Positions 9,600-22,332 of a DNA stretch of 64,000 nucleotides are shown one piece after another (position 1 is the stretch's first letter; each line of letters opens with the position of its first letter). The position numbers were made by a program, and so were the translations under genes. Origin of the DNA: Phymorhynchus buccinoides (taxonomy: Eukaryota > Mollusca > Gastropoda > Neogastropoda > Raphitomidae). The stretch lies in contig CM065704.1 of the NCBI GenBank assembly GCA_017654935.2, forward strand, positions 19,537,820 to 19,601,819. The letters run 5' to 3'. A model generated the notes under the pieces. The model made no database searches. It was not told the origin of the DNA and saw only the letters and a list, made by a program, of their open reading frames with translations.

Positions 9600-10985
9600 G
9601 ACAACCTTTGTTTTTTCTATATTAATATGTAGCTCCCAATTACAACTATACTCATATAGATTATGTAATTGTCTTTGAAGTCCACTCCTTGTTTTTGATA
9701 ACAATATAATATCGTCTGCATACATCAAGCAGGATACTTTTTCATTTGATGTACTGTTTATTGTAGGGGAATCGTTATCATTTATTTTCTTAGGAATGTC
9801 ATTTACAAATATATTAGAGAGTGTATGGCTAAGCGTATTACCTTGATGTACCCCTTTTTAATTAGAATGTCCTCAGAAAACCCGTTCTGAGTATTGACTG
9901 ATATTGAAGCATTAGCATACATGTCTTTAATTATATCAAAACATTTTTCCCGGATTCCAAGTTTATGCATCTTTAATAAAAGAGCGTCATGCCACACAAT
10001 ATCAAATCCTTTTTTTAAAATCTAGAAAGCAACAATATAGTCTACCATTTCTTTCTCTGATGGCATCATCCACAATGTTTTTAAGAATAAAAATGTGCTC
10101 TGTAGTTCTTGAATTTTGCCTAAAACCACCTTGTTCCTTTGATAGCAGGTTGTTTGATTCCAAATATGTATTTATTCTGTTGTCTAACACTTGGCAAAAT
10201 ACCTTTCCTAGACAGTTATTAAGAGTTATACCTCTATAATTATTAGCATTTATTGGGTCTCCTTGTTTGTAAATTGGAACATTTATACCATTTTTCCACA
10301 TTGCAGGATACTTTCCTGATGACAAAATGATATTGAATAATTTGACAAGAATATCTAATGTAAATGGAAGGCTTGTTTTAATCATTTCGTTAATTATACC
10401 ATCTGTCCCAGGTGATTTGTTTGTTTTTATATTTTTACAAGCTGCCCTGATTTCACCAACTGTTACTGAATCATTAAAGCAACTGGGTACATTATCTATG
10501 TTTTCAACAATCTGTTTTAATTCTTGGTTTACTGATTTTTTTCTTTCTTCTGAAACATCAGCTTCTTTCCCAATCAGTTGTTCTAAATGATGTATCCATT
10601 TTGCAGAACCAATGTTTTTATTATTATCATGACAGGTTTCTTCAGATTATTTTAATATGCTCCATACCGTATTTGGGTCCTTCTCAAATGCCTCATTAAG
10701 GGTATTTACTAAAGAGCTTTTATAGGCTTTGTTTTTCTTTTTAAGAATCTTTTTATACTTCTTTCGAGATGCATAATATTTTTGACAAAGGTGTCGATTG
10801 CTTGGATTCCTGTTCAAGGCATTTAATAAAGATTTCATTTCTTTCTTTAAAGTGTAGCAATCAGCATCAAACCACTTTTTGCCTTTCCTTTTTCTTCGTC
10901 TACGTTTTTGCCAATAGAACTTTAAGCTTAGTTTTCCTGCATTGTTAAGAATCTGTGTAAAATCATCAGTGATCTCATCAACCAT
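9600..10985 (-). pseudogene. LINE ORF2, linker and reverse transcriptase domain
   Basis: Minus-strand fragments in order: a Lys-rich linker (10647-10985, ending EKDPNTVWSILK) and RT fingers (10002-10385) with PIYKQGDPINANNYRGITL, LLSKEQGGFRQNSRTTEHI and CFLDFKK. The palm continues (9803-9997) with HDALLLKMHKLGIREKC, and the catalytic MYADDIILLS is at about 9693-9725. The two Asp of YADD are intact, but at least three frame shifts or stops separate the pieces (near 10000, 9835 and 9590), so no active enzyme can be made. Confidence 0.88.
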
Positions 10986-11081
10986 TTTGGTTGAGCATTG
11001 CTGTGCATCATTTATTTGTTTATCTAACTTTATATTGAGTTCTTGAGCAAGACAACTTACTGAAGGAAGGCTAAATGCCTT

Positions 11082-12066
11082 TTAAAATCGATTACAAGAA
11101 TTTCCATCCCACTTGAACTTCACATTACTTTCTATATGATCTGTGAACATGTTTGTGTCTTTTAAGTTTTTTAATTTGTCATTATCATTATATATGAAAT
11201 TGTTAAAATGTGAATTTAAATGTTTAGGAAGGTGAAAATTTAATTCAATTGGGCAATGATCAGAAAATTCTGTAAGAGACTTTACCTTCATGTTTATAAT
11301 GTCTTTTGTCATCTCTTGTGAGCAAGCAATGTAATCTACTACACTACATCCTTTGGGCGTATAGCATGTGTATCGTCCTTTGAGATCACCTAGTGTTCTC
11401 CCATTTAAGATATACATGTTGTTATCTATGCATAAAGATAGCAGCTTTCTACCATTCTTTTGTACAATTCTATCCATTGATTTTCTCTGGAATACAGTTT
11501 CAACATTATAATTGTCTAATAAATTATAATGATCGTTACATACATTGTCCATTTGTATAAAATCTGGATTGTCCACAGTTCTGGCATAAAATGACCACAC
11601 AAAAGAACTGTTCGTTTTGAGCACAATTCTGTCACATCCTCTTGTAATCTGTCCCAGATTTTGATGGTTTCCTCCTTTCCAAAAGATGAATGTTCAGGAG
11701 GAATATAAGTAGAACCAATGAAAACATGGTGGTTATTCTTATGATTTTTTGCCATTCGCAGCCATACTGTATCACAATTACTTCCAGGGAGCACTTTAAC
11801 GTGTTGTCTTAAAGAGTCTTTAACGAACACAGATATCCCACCCGATGCACGAGTCGCTTTGTTTCGTTTATGTCGACAGAAATGAATGCCTTTCCCAAAT
11901 CCTGGAAAAAATATATCTTCAGTACTGGATTTATCCAAATGCGTTTCTTGTAGAAATACAATGTCGTATTCTACCAATTGTCTAATTATTCTTTCATCAC
12001 TTAGCTTATTTACTTTAATGCGTCAATGGTTTCATTATAGCCGTTTAGGTTCCATGTTAATATACT
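11082..12066 (-). pseudogene. LINE ORF2, AP-like endonuclease domain
   Basis: Starts with TWNLNGYN near 12040, then VEYDIVFLQETHL (catalytic Glu), GGISVFVKDSL, VFIGSTYIPPE, RTVLLCGHF (expected GDFN, altered), RYTCYTPKG and YIACSQEM...SDHCPIELNF (catalytic Asp-His). This is the exonuclease-endonuclease-phosphatase fold of LINE nicking enzymes. A frame change at about 11600 and a stop near 12010 disable it. Confidence 0.88.
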
Positions 12067-12254
12067 ATAAAATATAAAAAAACTTTTGATGGAACGTTTC
12101 ATTAACAAATCTTTAAATAATTAAGAAACAGAGAACAGAATGTCTCTGAACTTAAAAATACAAACCGTTTTTAAAAGCAATTACGAACGTTTGGGATAGT
12201 TATTTAATTCACAAGAATATTATTGTAGAAGTGAAGTATATCAAATAACTAATG

Positions 12255-12770
12255 AAAATGAAGCAAAGTCATTCTACAAAGGATTGTCACATTAGTTGCG
12301 GAACAGGTGGTTTCCTAATCATAATTATCTGGCCTCCAATGGTAGTTCCTGTATCTCGGCCGGTAGTCACCATCTGGAGATCTCCAGTGTCCTCTGCCTC
12401 CACCAGAAGGTCGTTGCCCACGGAACGTTCTGTTGTCTCGTCCGTATTGTTGATTTCTCTGGTCTCTGTTGATTTCATGTTCATCGTCAGAGTAACGTTC
12501 TCGATCATTGAAACGTCGTTCAGGTCGGTTTCTGTAGCGTTGTGGACGATGATCATTGAAGCCTTTTTCATGATGATTTTTGAGATTTCGTCCTTGCTGA
12601 TAGGATCGGTTTCCTGACTGCATATCACCACGGCTTTGACGGTTTGGGCCAGAATGACGAACTTCCCTTCTGATGTCTTTGTAGCTGGTCCTCTTTTGAT
12701 GTTGGTTTTGTTGTTTTCGAGCGGGTGACTGTTTCCAGAACAGCCCGTGCAGATGTCTTCATTTACTCAC
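12255..12770 (-). pseudogene. Probable LINE ORF1 C-terminal end
   Basis: The minus-strand frame reads an Arg/Asn/Asp/Gly-rich tail (QRYRNRPERRFNDRERYSDD, GQRPSGGGRGHWRSP, stop at 12315). Upstream codons continue as RTSYKDIRREVRHSGPNRQS. It lies directly 5' of the endonuclease with about 250 bp between, as expected of ORF1. No RNA-binding motif was recognised, so assignment rests on position and basic composition. Confidence 0.6.
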
Positions 12771-12990
12771 TCTCTCTCTGGTTGGTTGATCGATCGATCA
12801 ACATATCAATCGATCGCTAGATTGATTGATTGATTTGTTGGTTCATTGGTTTGTTAAACGCTTTATGGGCGCGTGGATGGGTGGATGGATTCATTAAAGG
12901 ATGGACGGTTGGATTGGCTGTCTCGCTGGCTGGCTAACTGATTGACCGATCGGTGATAGATTGATTGATTGATTGATTGTCGTGCTCAGA
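12771..12990. repeat. (GATT/GATC)n degenerate repeat
   Basis: TTGATTGATCGATCGATCAA-like sequence between the LINE 5' end and the exon 3 partial copy. Confidence 0.8.
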
Positions 12991-13040
12991 AAGGCGGGTG
13001 CATCTTATGAGGACTATGGCACAGAGTCATTCATTCATTC
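12991..13040 (+). pseudogene. Truncated upstream copy of exon 3 start
   Basis: AAGGCGGGTGCATCTTATGA then GGACTATGGCACAGAG matches exon 3 start GCGGGTGCATCTTA joined to its later part GACGACTATGATACGGAG, as if about 30 nt had been deleted. It is preceded by CTCAGA. The relic at 6158-6284 has the same arrangement. Confidence 0.65.
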
Positions 13041-13089
13041 ATATCATTCTCTCCATCGTTCTTTTCTTCCTTCCTTCCTTCCTTATCAG

Positions 13090-13231
13090 GCGGGTGCATC
13101 TTACGCGATCAACGTTGGATCATCTTCACGACGACTATGATACGGAGGCGGGCCTTGGGGGAGAGAGGAACGCCTACCTCAAACACCACAATGTGGACAC
13201 CTATCTCATCAAGGCCAAACACCCTAGAAAG
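13090..13231 (+). CDS. ADCY1: Adenylyl cyclase exon 3 of window (end of C1a)
   Basis: The exon encodes RVHLTRSTLDHLHDDYDTEA, then GLGGERNAYLKHHNVDTYLI and KAKHPRK, matching the GRVHITKxTLxxLxGDYxVE...GxERNxxLKxHNIETFLI block that ends C1a in transmembrane cyclases. The acceptor is CTTATCAG at 13082-13089 and the donor is AAAG|GTGAGT. The exon starts with 1 nt completing the Gly codon begun by exon 2 and ends in phase 0. A SINE-like repeat starts about 20 nt past the donor. A truncated copy of the exon lies 95 bp upstream, and an inverted copy of the intron-exon junction lies at 6158-6284. Confidence 0.95.
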
Positions 13232-13249
13232 GTGAGTCCTCCCTCCTCT

Positions 13250-13565
13250 GGGGATACCAGGGAGGCTTTCGTATAAGTAGTTTGTCCACCTTCTGGACGT
13301 TATGTGATTCTTGCTTGTAATTTTCTCTTATCTATCACGATCTTTGCCTTTGCCTTTTCCCATTGCTTACTGGAGTCATCCGCTATCTTTCTGTCTTTTC
13401 TGGTCCATTCTCCTGCCTTTGTTCTCTCCAGCCGAAGACGGACATGATGGGCCTAACTTTGTTCTTAGTTAGGCGCATAACGGCAGCATGATGCATCTGT
13501 GCCCATATGACAGGAGACGAAGAAAAAGAAGAAGAAGAAGAAAAAGAAGAAGAAGAAGAAAGGTG
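13250..13565 (+). mobile_element. SINE-like family B, copy 1, with (GAA)n tail
   Basis: Matches 26868-27195 in order: GGGATACCAGGGAGG, CCACCTTCTGGACGTTATGT, GGTCCATTCTCCTGCCTT, AGCCGAAGACGGACATG, TGGGCCTAA, TTAGGCGCATAAC, GGCAGCATGATGCATCTG, ending in (GAA)n. It starts about 20 nt past the exon 3 donor. Confidence 0.8.
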
Positions 13566-13634
13566 AGTTTAGGATATAAAATAATAATCACATAATAGTT
13601 TTATTTTCCAAAATTTATTAAACTGCATTAGTCG

Positions 13635-13780
13635 TATGTGTGTGTGTGGTGTGCGTGCGTGCATGCGCGCGCGTGTGTGTGTGCATGCGCGCGCGTGTGT
13701 GTGTGCGCGTGCGTGCGTGTGCGCGCGCGCGTGTGTATGGTGGGTGTGTGGTGTGCATGTGTGTGTGTGTGCGTGTGGGT

Positions 13781-13814
<34 letters not shown>
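13635..13814. repeat. (GT)n/(GC)n microsatellite
   Basis: Alternating GT and GCGC runs. Confidence 0.95.
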
Positions 13815-13817
<3 letters not shown>

Positions 13818-14076
13818 TTTTGTTTTGCAAATGATTTATATCAGAGTATGCCTGTATAAAGCAACCATAGTTAATTTGGTAACAACAGGTGAAAACTGAT
13901 ACTGATCTTGTTTATTTCTTGTTTGTGTTTTGTTTGTTTGTGTTATTGTTGTTGTTTTTGGTGTGTTTTTAGGGGTTTGGTTATGCTTATATGTAGAATG
14001 TATGAACAAATTTCACTAAAAGAAACTGTGTGAGCATGGTTATCTTGTATGTCGATTTTGTTGTCGTCATTATCTT

Positions 14077-14600
14077 CGTCGCCGTCATCATCATCATCAT
14101 CATCATCATCATAATCATCATCATCATCATCATCATTAACTTGTCGTCGATGTCGTTATCATCATCATTATCAGCAGCAGCAACAGCCGCAGTAGGAACA
14201 GTTGCATATCCTCCTTATCATTTTTGTCGTGTCGTTATCAGTACCATTGTCATCATAGTCATCATCGTCAAAGAATTTCTCTTTCATGTCCTCCTCCTCC
14301 TCCTCCTCATCCTCCTCATCATCATCATAATGTGAACATCATCATCATCATCATCATGACAACCATCGCCATCCTCATCATCATCACCATCATCGTTGTT
14401 TGATCAATGTTTGATGTATACTTTTTGTTCATTGTGTTTACTATTCATTTTAGTTATTTCTGTAAAGCGCTTAGAGCTTAATAATCAGGCGCTATGAAAG
14501 TTGTCTTAATAAATAAATAAATCGTCATCATCATTATTATCATCATCGTCATCGTCGTCATCGTCATCATCATCATCATCGCTGTGAACACCATCAACAC
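14077..14600. repeat. (ATC)n-rich region with embedded retroelement tail
   Basis: CATCATCAT runs on either side of a tail at about 14455-14520 reading TGTAAAGCGCTTAGAGC...CAGGCGCTATGAAAG and (AATA)n, the form of a CR1/L2-like LINE or SINE 3' end. Confidence 0.75.
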
Positions 14601-14867
14601 CGTCATCATCGTGTTCTGTCTTAGCACTATGAAAACAAATGCACTCGCAGCACAACATCATTCTTTACGTGTTAATGTTTTCACCTTTTTTTCCTTGTGC
14701 AGTATCAAAGTTGATTCATGCGTATTGTTCAAGGCATAGGGTGGCTCTTGGGAGAAATAATTCAACATTGACGTTGATGGATGGCTGAGGGAGAGTAAGA
14801 CTCTCCCACATACGCGCTTGCTTACGATTGTTTCAGCAAGCAAGCGCACAAGCACAAACATACCAAT

Positions 14868-15210
<343 letters not shown>

Positions 15211-15346
15211 TACACACGCACACTGACAACCAAACCGCCATGCAGCAATCATACTAAATCCTTTATTGTCCTTTTTTACACCCACACAGCCGATGGTAAA
15301 CATTGGGAAGGAAGGTGCCCTTGTCAGAAACCAATACCAGTTCATC

Positions 15347-15368
15347 AACCTCTCCCTCTCCCTCTCCT

Positions 15369-15464
<96 letters not shown>

Positions 15465-15498
15465 CCCCCTCTCTCTCTCCCTCTCCCTCTCTCTCTCA
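15347..15498. repeat. (CT)n microsatellite
   Basis: Ends directly at the TA of the following MITE. Confidence 0.95.
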
Positions 15499-15502
15499 TG
15501 TA

Positions 15503-15716
15503 GGGGAAGACGGGGTAAAAAGCGCATGGGCGGGTAAGAAGCCCACCCCAATTATCTCATGAAATAAAGAACATTTCAGTGAAATTTGCCCATGAGACGA
15601 ATGCTAGACATTAACGCTCGTCTCATGGGCAAAATGAGACTGAAATTTGCTTCATTTCATGAGATAATTGGGGTGGGCTTCTTACCCGCCCATGCGCTTT
15701 TTACCCCGTCTTCCCC
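15503..15716. mobile_element. Near-perfect palindromic MITE with TA target duplication
   Basis: A 214-bp element whose first 60-plus bases (GGGGAAGACGGGGTAAAAAG...) are repeated exactly in inverted orientation at the right end. The arms stay similar to the centre, including GCCCATGAGACGA/TCGTCTCATGGGC. TA flanks both ends (15501-15502, 15717-15718). The lack of divergence suggests a recent insertion. No coding capacity. Confidence 0.9.
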
Positions 15717-15718
15717 TA

Positions 15719-15935
15719 CAAAGAAAACAGACATACAAACATGCCCTTTCTGCAATGAACTTGAAGATGAGCTATACTTTCAGTTGAGAAACTATCAGAA
15801 ACTATCAGACGGAAGTAATACATATCTATTAATTAAAGCATAAAGTTAACTCTTCCAATTTCATGTTAGCCAATGTCACAAGAAATGTAGCCATGTACTT
15901 TGCTTTACAGAAAAGAGAAGAGCTCACTAAAGCTT
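15719..15935 (+). pseudogene. LINE ORF2 C-terminal fragment
   Basis: Plus-strand reading KKTDIQTCPFCNELEDELYF continues to a frame with LANVTRNVAMYFALQKREEL and a stop. CPFCNELEDELYF is the C-terminal Cys motif seen in APE-type LINEs, like CQKCHEIEDEIRRL in the intron 2 element but a different lineage. Its 5' side is cut by the MITE. Confidence 0.75.
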
Positions 15936-16214
15936 AGCTCAAATAGCAATAATGATGTTACTTGCTGTGGGAATGTTCTCAGCTTGAATGCAACATCTTG
16001 TCGTGCCGTTTGAATGCAACATCGGGGGGGGTCTCCACCTTGTGTGCACTGCACCTCCTCTTGTTAGAGGCCTAAAAAACTTCCAGGCTGGAGCAGTTCT
16101 GCTCTCGTGTTCATAGGATAGGCGTGGTTGGTGCATACATGGGTCCCATCAGCACCTTCGGGTGTTTCTTTTTCATTTCCATTTCAAATTGTGTCCAATT
16201 GTGTCCAATCTCTG
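15936..16214. other. Intron, unassigned
   Basis: No recognised element; GAATGCAACATC occurs twice around 15985-16022. Confidence 0.5.
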
Positions 16215-16614
<400 letters not shown>

Positions 16615-17103
16615 CTCAATATTTGCTTTACATTATTGTTCGATTGTTTAGGAGATTTGTTTACTCTTCTTGTCCACGTATGTTTTGGTATAAATACTTT
16701 CTTTCATTATTAACACACATCAGACTCATTGAACTAATAACACATTTTACTTTATTTCATTATTAACACACATTTTTTTTAATTGCTTGTTGTGTTTCAA
16801 TAATCAAATTATTTGGGGACGAATATTCGGCGATTGTATGAAATATGGTTACATATTTGTATTTGTTTGTTTCTTATAAATGTTTACACGCTGTTTTGTG
16901 TTTTCTTTCAATGATTTACTTGCATCATTATTGATCCTTTGTCACTTTATTTTTTTGTTCATTCACTTGCTCTTTTTGCTGTTGTTCCTGGTGTTATTAT
17001 TGTGAAATATTTAAATGAATGTGTATATATTTGATATGTTTATATTATATTTTGTGCCTGCCTGCTTATCAATAATTTACAACGGACAGGGGAGATTTAC
17101 CTA

Positions 17104-17357
17104 GTAAGTTGAACCCTCGTCCCGGATATAACCGAGGGTGTACGAGGGCTCAACTTTATTAACATAGACAAGCCCGCACGCGCCAAGCCACTCTTTAGAA
17201 AACATGTTCACTATTTTTTTAGACGTAGCAAAAATAACATGATTTGTAATTTGTCCATGTTTTGTCACAAAATTGTTTTAGGGAGAGGAGGGTGGGCTTA
17301 ATTAAGTTGAGCCCTCTTACACCCTTGGTTAAATCCGGAACGAGGGTTCAACGTACT
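17104..17357. mobile_element. Inverted-repeat element with GAGGG/CCCTC arms
   Basis: AGTTGAACCCTCGTCCCGGA at 17107 is mirrored by TCCGGAACGAGGGTTCAAC at 17335-17353, with about 50-bp arms. Each arm is itself partly self-complementary (GAACCCTCG...CGAGGG). Adjacent GGCTTGGCGCG sequence (minus strand, 17160-17193) reappears inverted at 18790, where it leads into the minisatellite. Confidence 0.75.
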
Positions 17358-17459
17358 ACCTCAACTCCATTAAGATATTTTAGAGCCAAACTTTAGTGGA
17401 CATGGTATACAAACCCACCAAAGGCCACTGACATTGAATAAGGCAGCGATACACATACT

Positions 17460-18130
17460 TCACTTCTTACTGATGTATGCATCGAGCAAGGCCTGGCCCT
17501 TGTTGTTATTTGGGGGATTCGTGTAAACCTTGGTGAAGGTGGATTCGGAGCTCCAACCGGCAGCTCGTATCAATGTACCCACAGGAACCCCGCGAGAGAA
17601 AGCTGCTGTTGTGGAAGCTGACCTCGTACTGTGAGCTCCGTACTGCTGCGTGTCCACACCAGCTCTTTGAAGCACGTCCCTCAGCCATCTGGCTAGGGTG
17701 TCCTTACTGATGTGCTTGTGGGGCTTCATATAGCTGATAAGCAATTTGTTCTCAACACCACTCGTGTTTTGTTTTTCTTTCAAGATACTCCTTAAGCGTA
17801 TCTATAAAACACAAATTCCTATTTACAGGGTGGGCCACAAATTCCAGAGGCGCTATATGTTTTCCTTTTCTTGACTGTTTAACAAGACTGTCCACAACAA
17901 ACACACACACTGTCGCAGAGAGCCTCATAGAAGCTACAGATAGGTTATGTAGTGTTTGACACCTCTTGTCGGATAACAAAGCCAACAAAGCAACCAGTTT
18001 ATAAGATAACTCCTTAAGAGTCAGCTTTTGCCCAGGTCAGTAAGATTCTAAATGTTTCAAGACAATGTCAACAATGTAGTTGTTTATTTTGGCAATGCAG
18101 GCCTCAGCTCAAAAACTCCCTTCATAAATC
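17460..18130 (-). pseudogene. Tyrosine recombinase relic (DIRS/Ngaro- or Crypton-type)
   Basis: On the minus strand: FMKGVFELRPALPK near 18110, then KLTLKELSYKLVALLALLSD, KRCQTLHNLSV, then after a frame shift near 17770 LLISYMKPHKHIS, RAGVDTQQYGAHSTRSASTT, RAAGWSSESTFTKVYTNP. It keeps the Arg of KRCQT, the H-x-x-R of HSTR, and the final Tyr of FTKVY, which together form the R-H-R-Y set of tyrosine recombinases. Stops near 18032 and 18096 and the frame shift make it dead. No RT, gag or RNase H is seen nearby, so the parent element class is uncertain. Confidence 0.85.
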
Positions 18131-18590
18131 GCTTAACCCCTTCAAGACTTCACTGCCTTACGTAAGCTTCATTACTGGCTTGGGCTGCCTAGAAAAAAAA
18201 TGTAACAAATAAGAAGCGCAACAAAACTCACACTGTCAATGATTCAGTTTTGACATTACTAACTACTGGATGATCAGAGTTCATTTTTCACTTTGAGATC
18301 GTGGTTAATTGTATTAAAGTCTGAATCATTAGTCTCGTTATCACTGTTAATGAAAACGCATTGGAGTATTTTCTGAGGCTTGTCTTTGGTTATTTGTTTT
18401 TACATTTTTAATTTTTGTTATTTGTTTTTACATTAATGATACATGTATCACTGACAAACTGAAATCTAAACCGAACTTTGCTTATTTTTCACTGAATGGT
18501 TTGACTACTGGTTTTTATAGTATCAGAGTCTTCACAAAGTTGAAGTGGAATACTTTATGAAAGAAGAAGACTACAAGCCTTGGGGTTTGT
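18131..18590. other. Intron, unassigned
   Basis: AT-rich, duplicated TTATTTGTTTTTACATT near 18390-18430, otherwise nothing recognised. Confidence 0.5.
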
Positions 18591-18594
18591 CCAG

Positions 18595-18725
18595 TGGGGG
18601 GGGGGGGGGGGGGGGTTATCCCAGGGGGGTATTGTCCTAGGGGAAAATGTCCCGGGGGGGATTATCCAGGGGGGAGGGGTTGTCCGGGGGGAGATTGTCC
18701 AGTGGGGAGTTGTTCTATAACCGGT
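18595..18725 (+). repeat. G-run tandem motif (TGTCCxGGGGGG)n
   Basis: Degenerate units of about 17-22 bp with ATTGTCC/TTATCC and G runs; G-quadruplex potential. Confidence 0.8.
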
Positions 18726-18810
18726 TAAAATGAAGATTTTAATAGCACTAAAAAATGTTATGATTAGATCAGCCTGAGCGCGCGAAAGCTAAGTGGCTTG
18801 GCGCGGGCGG

Positions 18811-19904
18811 GCTTATCTATCTAAATGGTGTTGAGGCTTATCTAGGAGTTGAGGCTTATCTATCTTAATGGTGTTGAGGCTTATCTAGGAGTTGAGGCTT
18901 ATCTATCTTAATGGTGTTGAGGCTTATCTAGGAGTTGAGGCTTATCTAGGAGTTGAGGCTTATCTATCTTAATTGAGTTGAGGCTTATCTAGGAGTTGAG
19001 GCTTATCTATCTTAATGGAGCTGAGGCTTATCTAGGAGTTGAGGCTTATCTATCTTAATGGAGTTGAGGCTTATCTAGGAGTTGAGGCTTATCTATCTTA
19101 ATGGAGTTGAGGCTTATCTATCTTAATGGAGTTGAGGCTTATCTAGGAGTTGAGGCTTATCTATCTTAATGGAGTTGAGGCTTATCTAGGAGTTGAGGCT
19201 TATCTATCTTAATGGAGTTGAGGCTTATCTAGGAGTTGAGGCTTATCTATCTTAATGGAGTTGAGGCTTATCTATCTTAATTGAGTTGAGGCTTATCTAG
19301 GAGTTGAGGCTTATCTATCTTAATTGAGTTGAGGCTTATCTAGGAGTTGAGGCTTATCTATCTTAATGGAGTTGAGGCTTATCTAGGAGTTGAGGCTTAT
19401 CTATCTTAATGGAGCTGAGGCTTATCTAGGAGTTGAGACTTATCTATCTTAATGGTGTTGAAGCTTATCTAGGAGTTGAGGCTTATCTATCTTAATTGAG
19501 TTGAGGCTTATCTAGGAGTTGAGGCTTATCTATCTTAATGGTGTTGAGGCTTATCTAGGAGTTGAGGCTTATCTATCTTAATGGTGTTGAGGCTTATCTA
19601 GGAGTTGAGGCTTATCTATCTTAATGGTGTTGAGGCTTACTAGGAGTTGAGGCTTATCTAGCTTAATGGAGTTGAGCTTTATCTATCTTAATGGAGTTGA
19701 GCTTTATCTATCTTAATGGAGTTGAGGGTTTTCTGTCTTAATGGAATTGAGGCTTATCTATCTTAATGGAGTTGAGGCTTATCTATCTTAATGGAGTTGA
19801 GGCTTATCTATCTTAATGGAATTGAGGCTTTTCTGTCTTAATGGAGTTGAGGCTTATCTATCTTAATGGAGTTGAGGCGTATCTATCTTAATGGAGTTGA
19901 GGCC
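18811..19904 (+). repeat. Minisatellite with alternating 25- and 18-bp units
   Basis: Units are GGCTTATCTATCTTAATGGA+GTTGA and GGCTTATCTAGGAGTTGA, alternating to about 19650, after which only 25-bp units remain. The first unit follows sequence that matches the end of the element at 17104-17195 in inverted orientation. Confidence 0.95.
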
Positions 19905-20613
19905 CTTGCACCGAGGTGAAATTAGCAATAATTTGTCGATCTATTTTGTCAATCGAATCTATTTATATGAGATGGTATGTCTTTAACATATTATATTGTT
20001 TCTACTTGCTATCGATGCTTTTGACAATAATGTGTTAATATATTTATCAATCGGATTAATTGTCAATATATTTTGTTTTTCTTGTTCTTTGGTTTTCGCC
20101 CTTAACATTTTACAAGTACAAAATGACTTTTTCTTTTCCGTGTTATGTTCTGGTGTGGGTTGTTTTTTCGTGGCCGCTGATTACAAGGACACGTGCATTC
20201 ACTTTCCAACGAGCTGTATTATACGTCTCTTAGACCAAAGTTTTGTTGTTGTTTGCTTATTTGTTTTTGTTGTTTTAGTTTCAAGCAGGTATATGTACAG
20301 TTATCACCAGTGATCGCTTTATATAGCCAGTAGACAAGCATAATGCTTCTTATGTTTATTTTTACGAATTGTGAACATATTTTGCGAATGTACTATGTTG
20401 TCTGTACGTAGCCAGCAGAAATGGATTTGGTCTCTGAGAGGCCGAAAAAGCTTTGGAAAGTAGGTTTTCTCAATACATCTCTTTATAGTGTATGTGTATT
20501 TTGTTCTGTGTATATTTTGTGTGTATCTGAACTGTGTGTTTGCGCCTGGCGCGCATTTCGGTGTGTTTTTCTTATGGTCACGGTATTTGTGGAATTGACA
20601 CATGAAATATGAC
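19905..20613. other. Intron, unassigned
   Basis: AT-rich; short open frames have no recognisable domains. Confidence 0.5.
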
Positions 20614-21031
20614 CCAGCACCACGAAAGGGACATTAAGTCGCTGGGCTAGTTTCAAGTCGTACAACAGGCTTGGAAAGTCAACATTCTCATTTTTGGGGT
20701 CAATTTTGAGTCATGGGTATTTTCGTGTTCTCTAACATCTTATCTTTCATAATTATAAAGGACAATCTTTAATGTGCTATCTAAATGGTCTTATAAGTGC
20801 TTTAAAACGAGTAGGTCAACGCATTTTCTTCAGCTAGGCTAGACTTTAGACTGTGGTTTCTTAAAATGGCCGACGCTCACCCTAATAACTTTAAATGCTC
20901 AAAACTCTGAAACGGTAAAAGATACAAGAATGGTTCTTGTATCAGGAGAAATAGAATTGGCTGAAGTTTTGAAATGTATAATTATCTCAGAATGGTCAGT
21001 TTCATACTTAATGTCCCTTTCGTGGTGCTGG
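20614..21031. mobile_element. Inverted-repeat element (MITE-like), 418 bp
   Basis: CCAGCACCACGAAAGGGACA TTAAGT at the left end is exactly inverted at the right end (ACTTAATGTCCCTTTCGTGG TGCTGG), 26 bp. A clear target duplication was not found. No transposase. Confidence 0.75.
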
Positions 21032-21255
21032 ATTTGTTATTTGTGCTGGGGCACAAGGGCTTTGTATTGTCAGCAGCAGTGTATCATGTTCCTCCACCAC
21101 ACGCCTTTACTGTTCAACTGTGTGCTTTGTCTACTGTCTGTGTTCTGTGTCTGCTTTCCTCAGCTTTTGTCCATCTTGGCTTCCTTTCTTTCTCTTGTAC
21201 TTTCCCCTCTGTTTTCCTCTCTCTGTGCCTGCCCAGTTACACGTATCAAGCTGTC

Positions 21256-22057
<802 letters not shown>

Positions 22058-22332
22058 CGACCTGTATCAGTGTGTAATTTTTCGTTCACGCAATCGTTTG
22101 TCTCTCATCACTCCTAGGTATGGCTTGTTTTGTGTGTTTCTAATCTATGTTTGCCTTGAATGTTCTGTGGTGCTGTGGTCTGAAACTTGAACCATTGTGT
22201 TTTATTCGTTTTTTCGGCACTTACTGGTTCTGCCCTGCCTTCAGCTCTTGTCTGTCCTTTTCCGCCCCCCTTTACTAGTACACCTTTCACGGTATCTGCT
22301 ACCAATGGCTGTGCGTACGCCTGTAGTATATA

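Larger units (their letters stand above)
8417..12770 (-). mobile_element. APE-type non-LTR retrotransposon (LINE), decayed, antisense in intron
   Basis: Minus-strand order is an Arg/Asn-rich ORF1 end, apurinic-type endonuclease, linker, reverse transcriptase with a YADD box, then a C-terminal domain. It ends in a short 3' UTR with GGCAATAAACC and a short AATGTTCAAATGTTC tail. Frameshifts and stops break both ORFs. It is opposite to the cyclase gene and fills most of the intron between exons 2 and 3. The clade is not assigned. Confidence 0.9.
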
